DNA of 64,000 nt from assembly GCF_001455205.1 (NCBI RefSeq), contig NZ_CP013341.1, forward strand, positions 2,108,001-2,172,000. The letters are read 5' to 3'. Under the pieces are notes generated by a model. It was not told the origin of the DNA and did not search any database. It was given only the letters and a program-made list of their open reading frames with translations. The stretch is from Nitrosomonas ureae (GTDB lineage: Bacteria > Pseudomonadota > Gammaproteobacteria > Burkholderiales > Nitrosomonadaceae). Below are positions 1 through 8,589 of this stretch, in pieces. Numbering within the stretch: position 1 is the stretch's first letter; each line of letters begins with the position of its first letter. The position numbers and the translations under genes were made by a program.

Positions 1-1092
1 CTTGAGAATATTTTGACCATTCCCGAAGCGATGAGGAAAGGGTTGATTCCTCATGAGGGGGATGACCCGAGCCATTGGGTGTCGGCCCACATTGGAATTC
101 TCACGATCGCAGTCATTATTCTTTGGCAATTCCTGGTGCCCAAAAGATTTCAATTTATCCCGGCTCCCTTGGTGGGGGTATTGGTCGCCAGTGGAGTAGC
201 CTATGTGCAAAATCTCTCTATCGATTATATTGAATTCCAAGATAGCCTCGGCAGCTCGATCGATTTTCTGAGAATGGAGGATTTTTCCTCCCTTCTCGAT
301 CCGTCCCTATTGTCCATGGCAATCGCCATTGCCTTTATCGCCAGCGCGGAAACCCTCTTATGCGCCACTGCCGTCGACCAAATGCATTTGGGTTCGCGAA
401 CCCGATATAACCGGGAAATGTCCGCTCAGGGAATGGGCAATCTTTTGTGTGGATTCCTTGGCGCTTTACCCATGACCGGGGTGATTGTCCGCAGCAAAGC
501 CAATATTCAGAGTGGAGGCCGAACCCGTGTTTCAGCCATTTTGCATGGTGGATGGTTACTGCTTTTTGCCGGACTTTTCCCGCAAATACTCGAACGGGTT
601 CCCATCGCGAGCTTGGCCGCCCTTCTCGTGTATACCGGCTATACCCTCATCAATGTGCAGGCTATCCGAACACTTTCAATGTTCGGCCGGGGAGAAGTCG
701 CCGTATATGCGGTGACCCTGGTGACCATTGTGACAACTAACCTCTTGATAGGCGTGCTTGCAGGGCTCGGTGTGGCACTTGCGAAGCTGATTTATTCAAC
801 CAACACCCTTAAGGTTTCCGTCGACCCAGGGATGAACGACAAACCGATTTCCATCAAATTCTCCGGTGCCGCCACGTTCGTAAGTCTTCCCAAGATGGCC
901 AATATCCTGGACGACATTCCATTGAAGAGAAATGTACATCTCGATTTCGATGATCTACGCTATATTGATCACGCATGCCTTAACTTGTTGGTCTCATGGA
1001 AGAGATTTTATGAAGCCAGAAATGGAACAGTGTCTTTCGATTGGAAGACGTTGGAAAACAGGTTACTTGGAGGAAAATGGGGACAGGAGTAG
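1..1092 (+). CDS. SulP-family anion transporter, 3' part (5' end outside window)
   Basis: The reading frame is open to the left edge, so the gene is cut by the window; a TTG at 13 is not needed as a start. The visible ~363 residues are the C-terminal half of a SulP permease: several hydrophobic segments (e.g. ILTIAVIILWQFLVP, SMAIAIAFIASAETLLCA, ASLAALLVYTGYTLI, LLIGVLAGLGVALAKLIYS) followed by a STAS-like domain over the last ~80 residues (ISIKFSGAATFVSLPK, then HLDFDDLRYIDHACLNLL). SulP proteins move sulfate, bicarbonate or related anions across the inner membrane; the substrate cannot be read here. An alternative is a bicarbonate-type SulP, common in autotrophs. The family call is firm. 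Confidence 0.88.
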   Translation, partial: LENILTIPEAMRKGLIPHEGDDPSHWVSAHIGILTIAVIILWQFLVPKRFQFIPAPLVGVLVASGVAYVQNLSIDYIEFQDSLGSSIDFLRMEDFSSLLDPSLLSMAIAIAFIASAETLLCATAVDQMHLGSRTRYNREMSAQGMGNLLCGFLGALPMTGVIVRSKANIQSGGRTRVSAILHGGWLLLFAGLFPQILERVPIASLAALLVYTGYTLINVQAIRTLSMFGRGEVAVYAVTLVTIVTTNLLIGVLAGLGVALAKLIYSTNTLKVSVDPGMNDKPISIKFSGAATFVSLPKMANILDDIPLKRNVHLDFDDLRYIDHACLNLLVSWKRFYEARNGTVSFDWKTLENRLLGGKWGQE

Positions 1093-1271
1093 AATTGAGA
1101 ACATTGTCGATGGGTTGCATGATTTTTTGTTTTGTAATCTATATTCGTGATTCTGTAACCAACAGTGCGCTTTATTTTGGGGACGTTTATTTCTCTTGAT
1201 TTGCGACTTGACCCCATTAGAATGCTGTCATCCTGCAAAATACGGTGGTAGACCCCGCGATGTTTCGAAGA

Positions 1272-2081
1272 CTACTCGAGTAAAGACACGAGATCCGTAG
1301 TGACAGAGTCAACAGCTGCGATCATTTCGTCGATAGTCTCAATGAGTGGAAGGCCTTCGGCGATGCCGGGTTCATGCAGTACAAGCTGAAAACGAAACTG
1401 TTGCTTGAGATCCGCTACTTCGTTTACTTGACCTATGTAGAGCTCGAACCCAGGCTGCAGTGGAAAGCCCTTGTCTGCTGGATTAATGTAGATGTCCATT
1501 TTCGCGAAGGCCGCCACTGTATCCGGAGGCATCGATCCGGCGGCGAGGTTGGACATCAGTTGGCCTAGGTGAATTCCCGCCGCTTGAGAACCAACCGTGA
1601 AGAGCAACCGGTGCTTTTCAACGTTGTTCAGTCGACCGAGTCGCCAAAGCGCGTCGTTTCCACCGCGATAGGGTCGAACTGCATCAATGCAGGCGATAGT
1701 GTTGGGCGAGGCACCTGGGAGCCTGTTAGCCTTGGAGGCATCGTACTTAGCTTGATCGTCGGCGATGGGAAAGTAGATTCCTCGCGGATTTGGTGGAGCG
1801 TCGCCCGTGTCCTTGCACACAAGCTGGTAGGCCAAATGATCGAGCGCCGTGGTGAGATTCTGAATGGTGTCGCCTGCTAGAAGTGGAAGGTCATCCGGCG
1901 CAGCTGGCGCCTGCTCGATGTAGTATACGACCTTGCGCGTGGCCGGGTGCTGCTTTGCGCCAATCGTATAGGGCTTCGTGTCGAAGAACTGCCGAACGGC
2001 GTCACGCAGAGCGGCCGCATGGGCCTTGGCTCGATCGATCTTTAGCGATACGTGACGAATGCGGTCAGGGGTAGTAGTCAT
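1272..2081 (-). CDS. Hypothetical soluble protein, 269 aa
   Basis: I do not recognise a named function. The protein is soluble, has no signal peptide or membrane segment, and is rich in Ala, Asp and Pro. It contains a helical stretch (LTTALDHLAYQLV) and a conserved-looking RLNNVEKHRLLF segment, a style seen in helical HEPN-like or other conserved hypothetical proteins. ATG at 2081 has no strong Shine-Dalgarno. Base composition is clearly more GC-rich than the gene just upstream on the same strand (2139-2726, 57 bases away), suggesting separate origins although the two could be co-transcribed. Long intact frame with protein-like composition supports a real gene. Confidence 0.7.
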   Translation of the reverse strand: MTTTPDRIRHVSLKIDRAKAHAAALRDAVRQFFDTKPYTIGAKQHPATRKVVYYIEQAPAAPDDLPLLAGDTIQNLTTALDHLAYQLVCKDTGDAPPNPRGIYFPIADDQAKYDASKANRLPGASPNTIACIDAVRPYRGGNDALWRLGRLNNVEKHRLLFTVGSQAAGIHLGQLMSNLAAGSMPPDTVAAFAKMDIYINPADKGFPLQPGFELYIGQVNEVADLKQQFRFQLVLHEPGIAEGLPLIETIDEMIAAVDSVTTDLVSLLE

Positions 2082-2138
2082 GCTTTTTGCGATGCTTAAT
2101 GCCGCTTTTGGTAGTCCGCGTGGATTTGCTTTGTTAGT

Positions 2139-2726
2139 TTATTTAAGTTCATTTGGGAGATCATTTACAAATAACCCAAGTATTTTACCTCGTGAAATGT
2201 TTTTATTCTTATGGCCTAAATCCTTCCTGATAGCCAAAAGCAAATCCTCTACCATGAACAAAACAGCATATGGATTGTTTGAATTACCATCCGCATTTTC
2301 AATGCTCATCATTCTAAATTTATAGAACGCTTCCAGCATTTCGTCAGAACCCCAAATGACTAATTCTTGAGTGATTTCTGCCATGAACTTGATCATTTCA
2401 TTTTCAGAGGGCTGTTTCTTTCCTAATTTCTCTGCGAAAGTTAAGCTAAAGATAAAATTAATAATTTTTTCATATGTTGGTATTTTCTTTTCTCTAAGAT
2501 GAGCCAATATTTCCGCTTTTCTTTCAAGGTGCTTTGAAACAAGAACAGTAAATACCGAAACCAATATTGTTGCAGATGCAGCAACGAGGCCAGCACCTAG
2601 TTTTGGATCTATTGATGAGAATACATCCCAAATCTTGGCGAGTAGTAAATACCCGCCAAATAGCAATAAGCCAAGTAGGAATAATCCGAGAGCTATTTGC
2701 TTCTTATTCTGTGTATGTGTTTCCAC
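2139..2726 (-). CDS. Hypothetical membrane-anchored protein, 195 aa
   Basis: GTG start at 2726 with only a weak ribosome binding site. Residues ~11-30 (IALGLFLLGLLLFGGYLLLA) and ~43-65 (GAGLVAASATILVSVFTVLVS) are two transmembrane helices; the remaining ~130 residues are a charged, mostly helical cytoplasmic domain (KHLERKAEILAHLREKK onward). Two-helix anchored helical proteins of this kind are common in accessory regions and some act in phage defence, but nothing here proves that. The gene is very AT-rich relative to its downstream neighbour. Function unknown. Confidence 0.68.
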   Translation of the reverse strand: METHTQNKKQIALGLFLLGLLLFGGYLLLAKIWDVFSSIDPKLGAGLVAASATILVSVFTVLVSKHLERKAEILAHLREKKIPTYEKIINFIFSLTFAEKLGKKQPSENEMIKFMAEITQELVIWGSDEMLEAFYKFRMMSIENADGNSNNPYAVLFMVEDLLLAIRKDLGHKNKNISRGKILGLFVNDLPNELK

Positions 2727-3281
2727 GTGCTTCTAAACCCTAGCGTAATATATAAGATATTTTGTCCAATAATCTGGTAGGTGATGTCGAGTCAGAAAGA
2801 GCTATCAGGTTTAGAATCAAGAGTTCTTGCTTTTTATTCTTGCGCAGAATAACCTCAATCGTTGTTGGATGCAATTGATAACGCATAACCAAGGTCAAGT
2901 GCCGAATTACGAATCTGAAACAAGTGATATGCACATCGCAAGACCAATAGACAAATTGTGCCTAATTCATCGGCTATATTCTCTATTTTCGACCTGATCC
3001 TTTGATCCCATAACCCAATACGATTCAATATCGCTATCTATTCCAACAAACTCATTGCTATCCCGAGATATATGGAACTGCTAGAAATATCAGTACAAAT
3101 GCATCCAATTACATTTTTTTAATGTAACAATCAATCTGCTATTTCTTAATATCTTTTCAGACTGACAGATACCTCTCCTGCATCAAAAGATTGATAACTC
3201 TTCAAAAGACCGCATTACCCCAGTATCCCCGTAGCTGTTCGATTGCAAAGACTTTGATTGATCTCGGAAGGGATTGATGAA
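2727..3281. other. Intergenic region without a convincing gene
   Basis: AT-rich stretch between the accessory genes and the TonB cluster. A 64-codon frame on the minus strand (2740-2934) lacks a ribosome binding site and protein-like composition and is not called. No tRNA, terminator or insertion-sequence end was recognised. The only clear signal is the PhoB-box-like site at its right edge. Confidence 0.5.
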
Positions 3282-3299
3282 ATGACATCGAACTGTCAT
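3282..3299 (+). promoter_or_regulatory. Candidate PhoB box before the TonB cluster
   Basis: ATGACATCGAACTGTCAT matches the enterobacterial Pho box CTGTCATAWAWCTGTCAY at 14 of 18 positions, with a perfect second half-site. It is also an inverted repeat (ATGACA/TGTCAT, six-base spacer). It lies 54 bases before the ATG of the first TonB-cluster gene; a weak -10 (TATTCA) starts 10 bases after it, the same offset as for the boxes at 25732 and 29679. Confidence 0.5.
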
Positions 3300-3352
3300 G
3301 AAAGTGAAATATTCAACTTGTAGTATGCATGGGCATTGTTGATGAGGAATTT

Positions 3353-4123
3353 ATGCCTAACCATTTTTTTAAAAAAACAGCTTTATTTTCCAGCGTGATG
3401 ATCTTGCTGTTATCTACGCCTGTAGCGATGGGGAGTAGCCTGGAGAACCTGGCCAAGTCATTGGCCAAAATCCGCGGTGAAGTGGAAACGCTACAAATGC
3501 AGCTGGATCTCGAGAAGGAAAAGCACGGCAGCAGAATATCAGCATTGAATTCGCAATTGGCGGATTTGAGTGTTGAAGAGCGGCGGCAAAAACTGAGTAT
3601 CGAGAAGTTGCAGCATTCCATTGAGAAGCTGGGCGTTACTGCGAAACAGGCGGAGCAATCGGGTGAAAGTTTGAAGCCGGTTCTGCTGGCGGCATTGGGT
3701 GAATACCGGCGGCATATTCAAACCGGCTTCCCATTCAAAATGGAAGATCGCGTCAAGGCGATTAATGATCTGGAAAACAATCTGATCAATCAGCAGATAG
3801 ATCCCAACAAGGCAGTCAACCAGGCGTGGTCATTGATAGAGGATGAAATTCGTCTGAGCAAGGAAAATGGCATTTATCAGCAAACGATAATGCTCGACGG
3901 GGAAAAAGTGCTGGTGGATATCGCCAAACTGGGCACGGTATTTCTTTTCTTTCAAACCAAGGATAACCAAAGCGGCATGGCCAGGAAGCTGGCGCAAGGC
4001 GGCTGGAAGTTTGAGATGGTGGATAACGCAGGCGATAGGGAGCGAATCAGGAATTTGTTTGATTCATTGAAGAAACAAATTCGCCAGGGTTATTTTGAAT
4101 TACCGAATCCGTTAAAAAAATGA
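3353..4123 (+). CDS. DUF3450 family periplasmic protein of TonB system
   Basis: First gene of a TonB-ExbBD cluster. ATG at 3353 is chosen over 3329 because GAGGAA sits just before it and the protein then begins with a signal peptide (MPNHFFKK, then a hydrophobic stretch ending near MGSS). The mature part has a coiled-coil (residues ~30-95) followed by the DUF3450 core. Proteins of this family are encoded beside long ExbB (TtpC-type) proteins in gammaproteobacterial TonB systems and are thought to help energise outer-membrane receptors. The stop overlaps the next start (ATGA at 4120), indicating translational coupling. Confidence 0.88.
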   Translation: MPNHFFKKTALFSSVMILLLSTPVAMGSSLENLAKSLAKIRGEVETLQMQLDLEKEKHGSRISALNSQLADLSVEERRQKLSIEKLQHSIEKLGVTAKQAEQSGESLKPVLLAALGEYRRHIQTGFPFKMEDRVKAINDLENNLINQQIDPNKAVNQAWSLIEDEIRLSKENGIYQQTIMLDGEKVLVDIAKLGTVFLFFQTKDNQSGMARKLAQGGWKFEMVDNAGDRERIRNLFDSLKKQIRQGYFELPNPLKK

Positions 4124-5613
4124 AAATAAAATTATTAATCCTGACATTGTCAATGATTCTGCCGCATTTGGTTTTTGCGCAGGATCGGAAGGGCGCTGAA
4201 GCCACTGAGAATGTATCGGTTTCAGCACCTGAAAGAAAGCCTGAATCTGCACCCGCCAAAAAAACAAATTCAATCAAGCAGGATACCGTTAATCTGGAAA
4301 CGGCTTATAAGCGTGAATATGCTTTTCTGGAAGCGCAGAAACGTGAATTGGCCGAACGCTTGAGAAATTATCAGGCCAGCGCCAATCGGGAAGAGCAGGC
4401 GCTGAGCGGTAAAGTCAACGCGCTTGAACGCAGCTCGGTCGAACGATCAGCCCGAATTGATCAGTTAAGCGCACAGCTTAGCGAATCGGAACATAAGGAA
4501 GCCGCTGTGATAGAACGTAGCGATGCTCTGGAAACCACCTATTTGCAAGCTGAAGGGACTTTGAAAAATCATGGCATAGAAATGCCGGAGGCAATGAAGG
4601 AAGCCAAGGATAACGATCCGGTCAAAGTTGATTTTTTGTTTAAGCAAGCATTGTCTTTACTGCGGAATCTCGGCGCAATCCAGACCAAGCCAGGTCATTT
4701 TTTCCTGGCCAACGGTAAACAGGTTGAAGGATCGTTGATTCATCTGGGCAATATTGCAGCTTATGGCATCAGCGACGGTGGCAGCGGGAGTCTGGTTCCT
4801 GCCGGGGGAGGAGATTTCAAGGTTTGGAAAAATGCGGGTGCAGAAAACGCCACTGTATTGAGCAATAACGAACAGCCGGATGTTTTGCAGTTGTATCTAT
4901 TTGAATCACGCACCAGTTCCATCGATGAATCTCCTGAAAAAACCCTCATAGGCATTATCGATTCCGGAGGTCCCATTGGTTGGATCATTGTGATACTGGG
5001 CGGCCTTGCAGTCTTGCTGGTTCTGATCCGCGCCCATTTGCTGCGGACGAATAGCGCTAACACCCAGCAATTGACGGAGCAAATTCTCGGTGAATTGGCT
5101 TCCGGCGATCTGGATGTGGCCAAGAAAAGCTGTGAAGACAACTCTTCCGCGATCGGGCGCGTGTTGCACTATACCCTGCGTCATTTGAAAGATGATCGGG
5201 ATCACATGGAAGGCATCGTGTACGAAGCCATTCTGCAAGAATCCAACCCATTAGATCGTTTTGGCACGGCGATATTGGTGATTGCCTCCGTGGCGCCGCT
5301 GCTCGGTTTGCTGGGTACGGTAACGGGCATGATCGAAACCTTTGACATGATTACCGAATTTGGCACCGGAGATCCTAAGCTCTTGTCGGATGGTATCTCG
5401 ATTGCTCTGGTAACCACGCAACTCGGCTTGATCGTGGCCATTCCCGCCTTGATGCTCGGTTCATTGCTGTCTTCCTGGGCGAAAAATATTAAACGTGACA
5501 TGGAGCATTCAGCGCTCAAAATCATCAATGTTTTTTTGGGTGGCGGACTGGATATCGATGAACTGAATGTACCCACTGTGGACGAAGCTGCCTTGGCCTT
5601 AGGGAATGCTTGA
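4120..5613 (+). CDS. Long MotA/TolQ/ExbB proton channel protein (TtpC-like)
   Basis: 497 residues, about twice a classical ExbB. Signal peptide at residues 1-20 (ends FAQ), then a periplasmic coiled-coil (~60-135) and a globular region, followed by the MotA/TolQ/ExbB core with three membrane helices at ~290-315, ~385-410 and ~430-455. Conserved glycine/threonine segments LLGLLGTVTGMIETFD and ALVTTQLGLIVAIPALM are visible. The architecture matches TtpC of Vibrio-type TonB systems, where the extra periplasmic part couples channel, TonB and receptor. It overlaps the genes on both sides. Confidence 0.92.
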   Translation: MKIKLLILTLSMILPHLVFAQDRKGAEATENVSVSAPERKPESAPAKKTNSIKQDTVNLETAYKREYAFLEAQKRELAERLRNYQASANREEQALSGKVNALERSSVERSARIDQLSAQLSESEHKEAAVIERSDALETTYLQAEGTLKNHGIEMPEAMKEAKDNDPVKVDFLFKQALSLLRNLGAIQTKPGHFFLANGKQVEGSLIHLGNIAAYGISDGGSGSLVPAGGGDFKVWKNAGAENATVLSNNEQPDVLQLYLFESRTSSIDESPEKTLIGIIDSGGPIGWIIVILGGLAVLLVLIRAHLLRTNSANTQQLTEQILGELASGDLDVAKKSCEDNSSAIGRVLHYTLRHLKDDRDHMEGIVYEAILQESNPLDRFGTAILVIASVAPLLGLLGTVTGMIETFDMITEFGTGDPKLLSDGISIALVTTQLGLIVAIPALMLGSLLSSWAKNIKRDMEHSALKIINVFLGGGLDIDELNVPTVDEAALALGNA

Positions 5614-5614
5614 A

Positions 5615-6241
5615 ATGGATTTCCCGGAATTCATTCTGATCATAAAACAGTTGCTGGCGGCAGGCGGAATTGTAATGCCACCTTTAGTGCTATGCATCCT
5701 GTTGCTATGGTATGGCCTGGGTTATCGATTCTGGGTAATGAAATCACCCAAAAGCATGAGTGTGCGCGACTTATTGAAATATTACCAGCAACACGATGAC
5801 AAGCCCGCTGCAAGTATCGTCGCTCAGGCCATTAAGCAAGGCGTTCGATTGCAAAAGAAAGGGGTGAAAAATCTGCGGCGCCATTTGGATGCCGCTTTTT
5901 ACGAATATGAAAGGGAAATCGGTAAATTTTCCGTTCTGGTTCGCATCGTCATCATCATTTCCCCTTTGTTGGGTTTATTGGGAACGGTGATCGGGATGAT
6001 CGAAACCTTTGATTCATTGGCAACGATGACTTTGCATTCGCAATCCGGGGGAATCGCAGGCGGTATTTCACAAGCTTTGTTTACCACCCAGATGGGCCTT
6101 ACGGTCGCCATTCCCGGTTTGCTGGCGCACAGCATGCTAAATCGCAAGCAGCAGCAAATAGAGTTGGATCTTGCGCAAGTCAAGGACTTGCTGTGCCATC
6201 AGATCCCTAACCATCACCCAACCAAGAGCTTTTCATCATGA
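5615..6241 (+). CDS. exbB: Biopolymer transporter ExbB (MotA/TolQ/ExbB family)
   Basis: Standard-length inner-membrane proton channel subunit, second ExbB-type protein of the cluster. The frame also has an ATG at 5606, but AGGGA at 5601-5605 touches that codon and is well spaced (9 bases) for ATG 5615, so 5615 is preferred (208 aa). Three membrane helices (near the N-terminus, and around LVRIVIIISPLLGLLGTVIGMI and LFTTQMGLTVAIPGLLAH). It should form the proton channel with ExbD. Two ExbB-like proteins in one TonB cluster is the usual pattern for systems containing TtpC and DUF3450. Confidence 0.92.
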   Translation: MDFPEFILIIKQLLAAGGIVMPPLVLCILLLWYGLGYRFWVMKSPKSMSVRDLLKYYQQHDDKPAASIVAQAIKQGVRLQKKGVKNLRRHLDAAFYEYEREIGKFSVLVRIVIIISPLLGLLGTVIGMIETFDSLATMTLHSQSGGIAGGISQALFTTQMGLTVAIPGLLAHSMLNRKQQQIELDLAQVKDLLCHQIPNHHPTKSFSS

Positions 6242-6642
6242 GACACAAAGAATCCGCCGAAGTGGAAACCACCATCGATATGGCACCCTTAATCGATATC
6301 GTTTTTATCTTGCTGATCTTTTTTATGGTGACAACGACTTTTGTCAAGGATATGAAGCTGGAACTGGAGCGCCCTAAGGCGAATAGCGCCATAGCGGCAT
6401 CGAGCAAGGCGATTCGTTTGTTTATCGATCGCAACGGCGATACTTACATGGATGGCGAACCGGTGCGGTTGTGGTTGATACAAAGCAAGTTACGCGATGC
6501 GTTGAGCACGGCCTCCAACAAAATTGTTCTGATCGTGACGGATGAAGGTGTGCCGGCAGGAAGATTAGTCGAAGTGGTGGATCAGGCGCGTTTGGCAGGC
6601 GCCGAAAGCGTGGGTGTTGCAACTAAAAAAGAAGCGGGGTAA
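6238..6642 (+). CDS. exbD: Biopolymer transporter ExbD
   Basis: 134-residue ExbD/TolR protein: short cytoplasmic N-terminus, a single membrane helix at ~15-33 beginning MAPLIDIVFILLIFFMV, which contains the aspartate (LID) essential for proton use in this family, and a periplasmic C-terminal domain. ATGA overlap with exbB at 6238. Works with ExbB to transduce proton motive force to TonB. Confidence 0.94.
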   Translation: MRHKESAEVETTIDMAPLIDIVFILLIFFMVTTTFVKDMKLELERPKANSAIAASSKAIRLFIDRNGDTYMDGEPVRLWLIQSKLRDALSTASNKIVLIVTDEGVPAGRLVEVVDQARLAGAESVGVATKKEAG

Positions 6643-6647
6643 AGAAA

Positions 6648-7283
6648 ATGAGAACTATCAATATGAAACAGCATTTGGCTGGAGCCGTGTCGATGTTATT
6701 CGGGTTGGTATTTGTGTTTGGGTTGATCGTGATATTAAATCACTACATGGGAAAGATTGAAAGAACACCTCCCCAGGACGTGACGGAAATCTCCATGACG
6801 CGGGAGATCAAACAAGAACCCAAAAAAGAGATCAAGAAAGTGGAGCCTAAAAAGCAGGTATCCCGTCCGCAAGCGCCCGCACCTTTCAAAGGATTGGATA
6901 CTGCGCTCTCCGGCATTGATTTGGGTGCGCTGGGTTTGGATAACGGCCAACGCGATATTGACGATGGTTTGCTCGGTAAAACCGGTAACGCCGTCATGAC
7001 CGCCGATCTGGTGGATATTCCACCTAAACCGATTGCGCGCGGATCGTTCAAATACCCTCCGACTGCCAAAAGGAATGGCATCAAGGGTTATGTTGTCTTG
7101 TCGGTATTGGTCGAAGCCGATGGTTCCGTCAATCAGGTACAAGTGCTGGAATCCAGCCCCTCCGGAATTTTCGATGCGGCAGCACTGCAAGGCATTCGCG
7201 CTTGGCATTTTGAGCCGGCGAAGTACAAAGGTGACACGGTTCGTGTCTGGGCCAAGCAAAAAATTCGCTTTGATTTATCTTGA
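6648..7283 (+). CDS. tonB: TonB energy transducer
   Basis: 211 residues: N-terminal membrane anchor (~residues 9-31), a Lys/Pro/Glu-rich spacer (EPKKEIKKVEPKKQ) and a C-terminal TonB domain (~residues 125-211) with the typical YPPTAKRNGIKGYVVLSVLV opening. Bridges the inner-membrane ExbB/ExbD motor to the TonB box of outer-membrane receptors. An in-frame ATG at 6663 is an alternative start. It is five bases after exbD and overlaps or abuts the TPR gene, so it is clearly part of one operon. Confidence 0.93.
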   Translation: MRTINMKQHLAGAVSMLFGLVFVFGLIVILNHYMGKIERTPPQDVTEISMTREIKQEPKKEIKKVEPKKQVSRPQAPAPFKGLDTALSGIDLGALGLDNGQRDIDDGLLGKTGNAVMTADLVDIPPKPIARGSFKYPPTAKRNGIKGYVVLSVLVEADGSVNQVQVLESSPSGIFDAAALQGIRAWHFEPAKYKGDTVRVWAKQKIRFDLS

Positions 7284-7291
7284 TCGTTGAT

Positions 7292-8467
7292 ATGAAAAAC
7301 CACGGGGCTTGGCAATTTCATTACCTGATTTATGTGGCTATCGCCTTGAGTTGTTACGCTTATCCTGCGGGAGCAAACGATAATAAGACGCAGCAACCCA
7401 CCGATTTTATTGAATTGGCTGCGGTCATGCTCAAAGACGGTCATCATGATCGCGCTTTGCTGGCATTGCAAAGTGTCGACCTCGGCAATAAAAAGACCGA
7501 TCTGGCCAGATTTTATACGCTGCAAGGTTTAGCGTATTTGGGATTGAACGACCTTGAAGCAGCCAAAGACAGCTTGCGACTGGCAGTCAAGAATGGGCAA
7601 AAAGATCCATCCATCTTTATCTATTTGGCGCAAGCTTACTTCGGAGTGAAAGATTACAAAAATACCCTTGATGCCCTTGAAAAGGCGGGTTCATTGGTTA
7701 ACAAGGATGCAGTCTTGATCAGTTTGAAAGCGGAATCCTACTGGCACTTGCAACGAACCACAGCGGCGATCGATACCTTGAATGAAGGACAGCGGGCTTT
7801 CCCATCGGATTCTCGTTTTCTCAAACGCAAGGTGTTCTATTTTGTTGAATTGGGACTCTATCAGGAAGCTATCCGATTAGGCCGGGAATATTTCAAGCGC
7901 GCTGATGCAACCGCTGCGGATTATGTCGCCTTCGGCAATGCGTTGCGTTTGAGCCGGGAATATCAGGAAGCCATCAACATTCTTGAAGTTGCGCGCCTGC
8001 AATACCCGCATGAGGAAATGGTGGCAAAACTGCTTGCGCATACTTATCTGGATCAAGGGCAGCTGAATTCCGCAGCATTTATCCTGGAACAGGCTGCGTT
8101 ATTGAATCCCGTATTACAGGCGGAAGCTGCCGAAATCTACCGGCGCGCAGGCCGGTTTCACAAAGCATTGACGCTCAATGAAAGCATCAGTGATCAGAAA
8201 GTGAAGTTGAAACAGCGATTATCGATTCTGCTGGCATTAAAGCAATTCGAGCACGCTGCCAACATGGAATCCAGCCTGTACCGCACCGGTTTATTGGAAG
8301 ACCAGGATATTCGCTATGCATTGGCTTATGCGCTATTTTCGAGCCGCCGTTTTTCCGCAGTCGATAAGCACCTGCAACATCTCACGAACGCCGAGCTGTT
8401 TCGTAAAGCCACTGAACTTCGTCGCTTGATGGAGGTATGCAAAAACGAACCCTGGCAGTGCACCTGA
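7292..8467 (+). CDS. Secreted tetratricopeptide-repeat protein of the TonB cluster
   Basis: ATG at 7292 gives 391 residues with a signal peptide (hydrophobic stretch ending AYPAGA); a TTG at 7280 overlapping the tonB stop is less likely. The body is built of helical TPR-like repeats (ARFYTLQGLAYLGLNDLEAAK, IFIYLAQAYFGVKDYKNTL, YVAFGNALRLSREYQEAINI and others). TPR proteins at this position are standard members of DUF3450/TtpC TonB clusters, presumably scaffolding the periplasmic complex. Ends 122 bases before the receptor gene. Confidence 0.85.
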   Translation: MKNHGAWQFHYLIYVAIALSCYAYPAGANDNKTQQPTDFIELAAVMLKDGHHDRALLALQSVDLGNKKTDLARFYTLQGLAYLGLNDLEAAKDSLRLAVKNGQKDPSIFIYLAQAYFGVKDYKNTLDALEKAGSLVNKDAVLISLKAESYWHLQRTTAAIDTLNEGQRAFPSDSRFLKRKVFYFVELGLYQEAIRLGREYFKRADATAADYVAFGNALRLSREYQEAINILEVARLQYPHEEMVAKLLAHTYLDQGQLNSAAFILEQAALLNPVLQAEAAEIYRRAGRFHKALTLNESISDQKVKLKQRLSILLALKQFEHAANMESSLYRTGLLEDQDIRYALAYALFSSRRFSAVDKHLQHLTNAELFRKATELRRLMEVCKNEPWQCT

Positions 8468-8589
8468 TGCATACGTTCACCATGCCGCCTTAACCATCCG
8501 CCCGGGACGGATCTTTCCGCCCATCCATAATTAGAATTTATCTCCATGAACCAGTGTGCTGTAAGTGGAGAGGGGGCTTGATACGCCAA

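Noticed and set aside
2740..2934. 64-codon minus-strand frame
   Set aside because: No ribosome binding site, odd composition, no similarity seen.
4761..5238. Long antisense frames within the long ExbB gene
   Set aside because: Shadows of a gene with intact family motifs.
6735..7259. 174-codon frame antisense to tonB
   Set aside because: Shadow of the strongly supported TonB gene; no ribosome binding site or recognisable domain.
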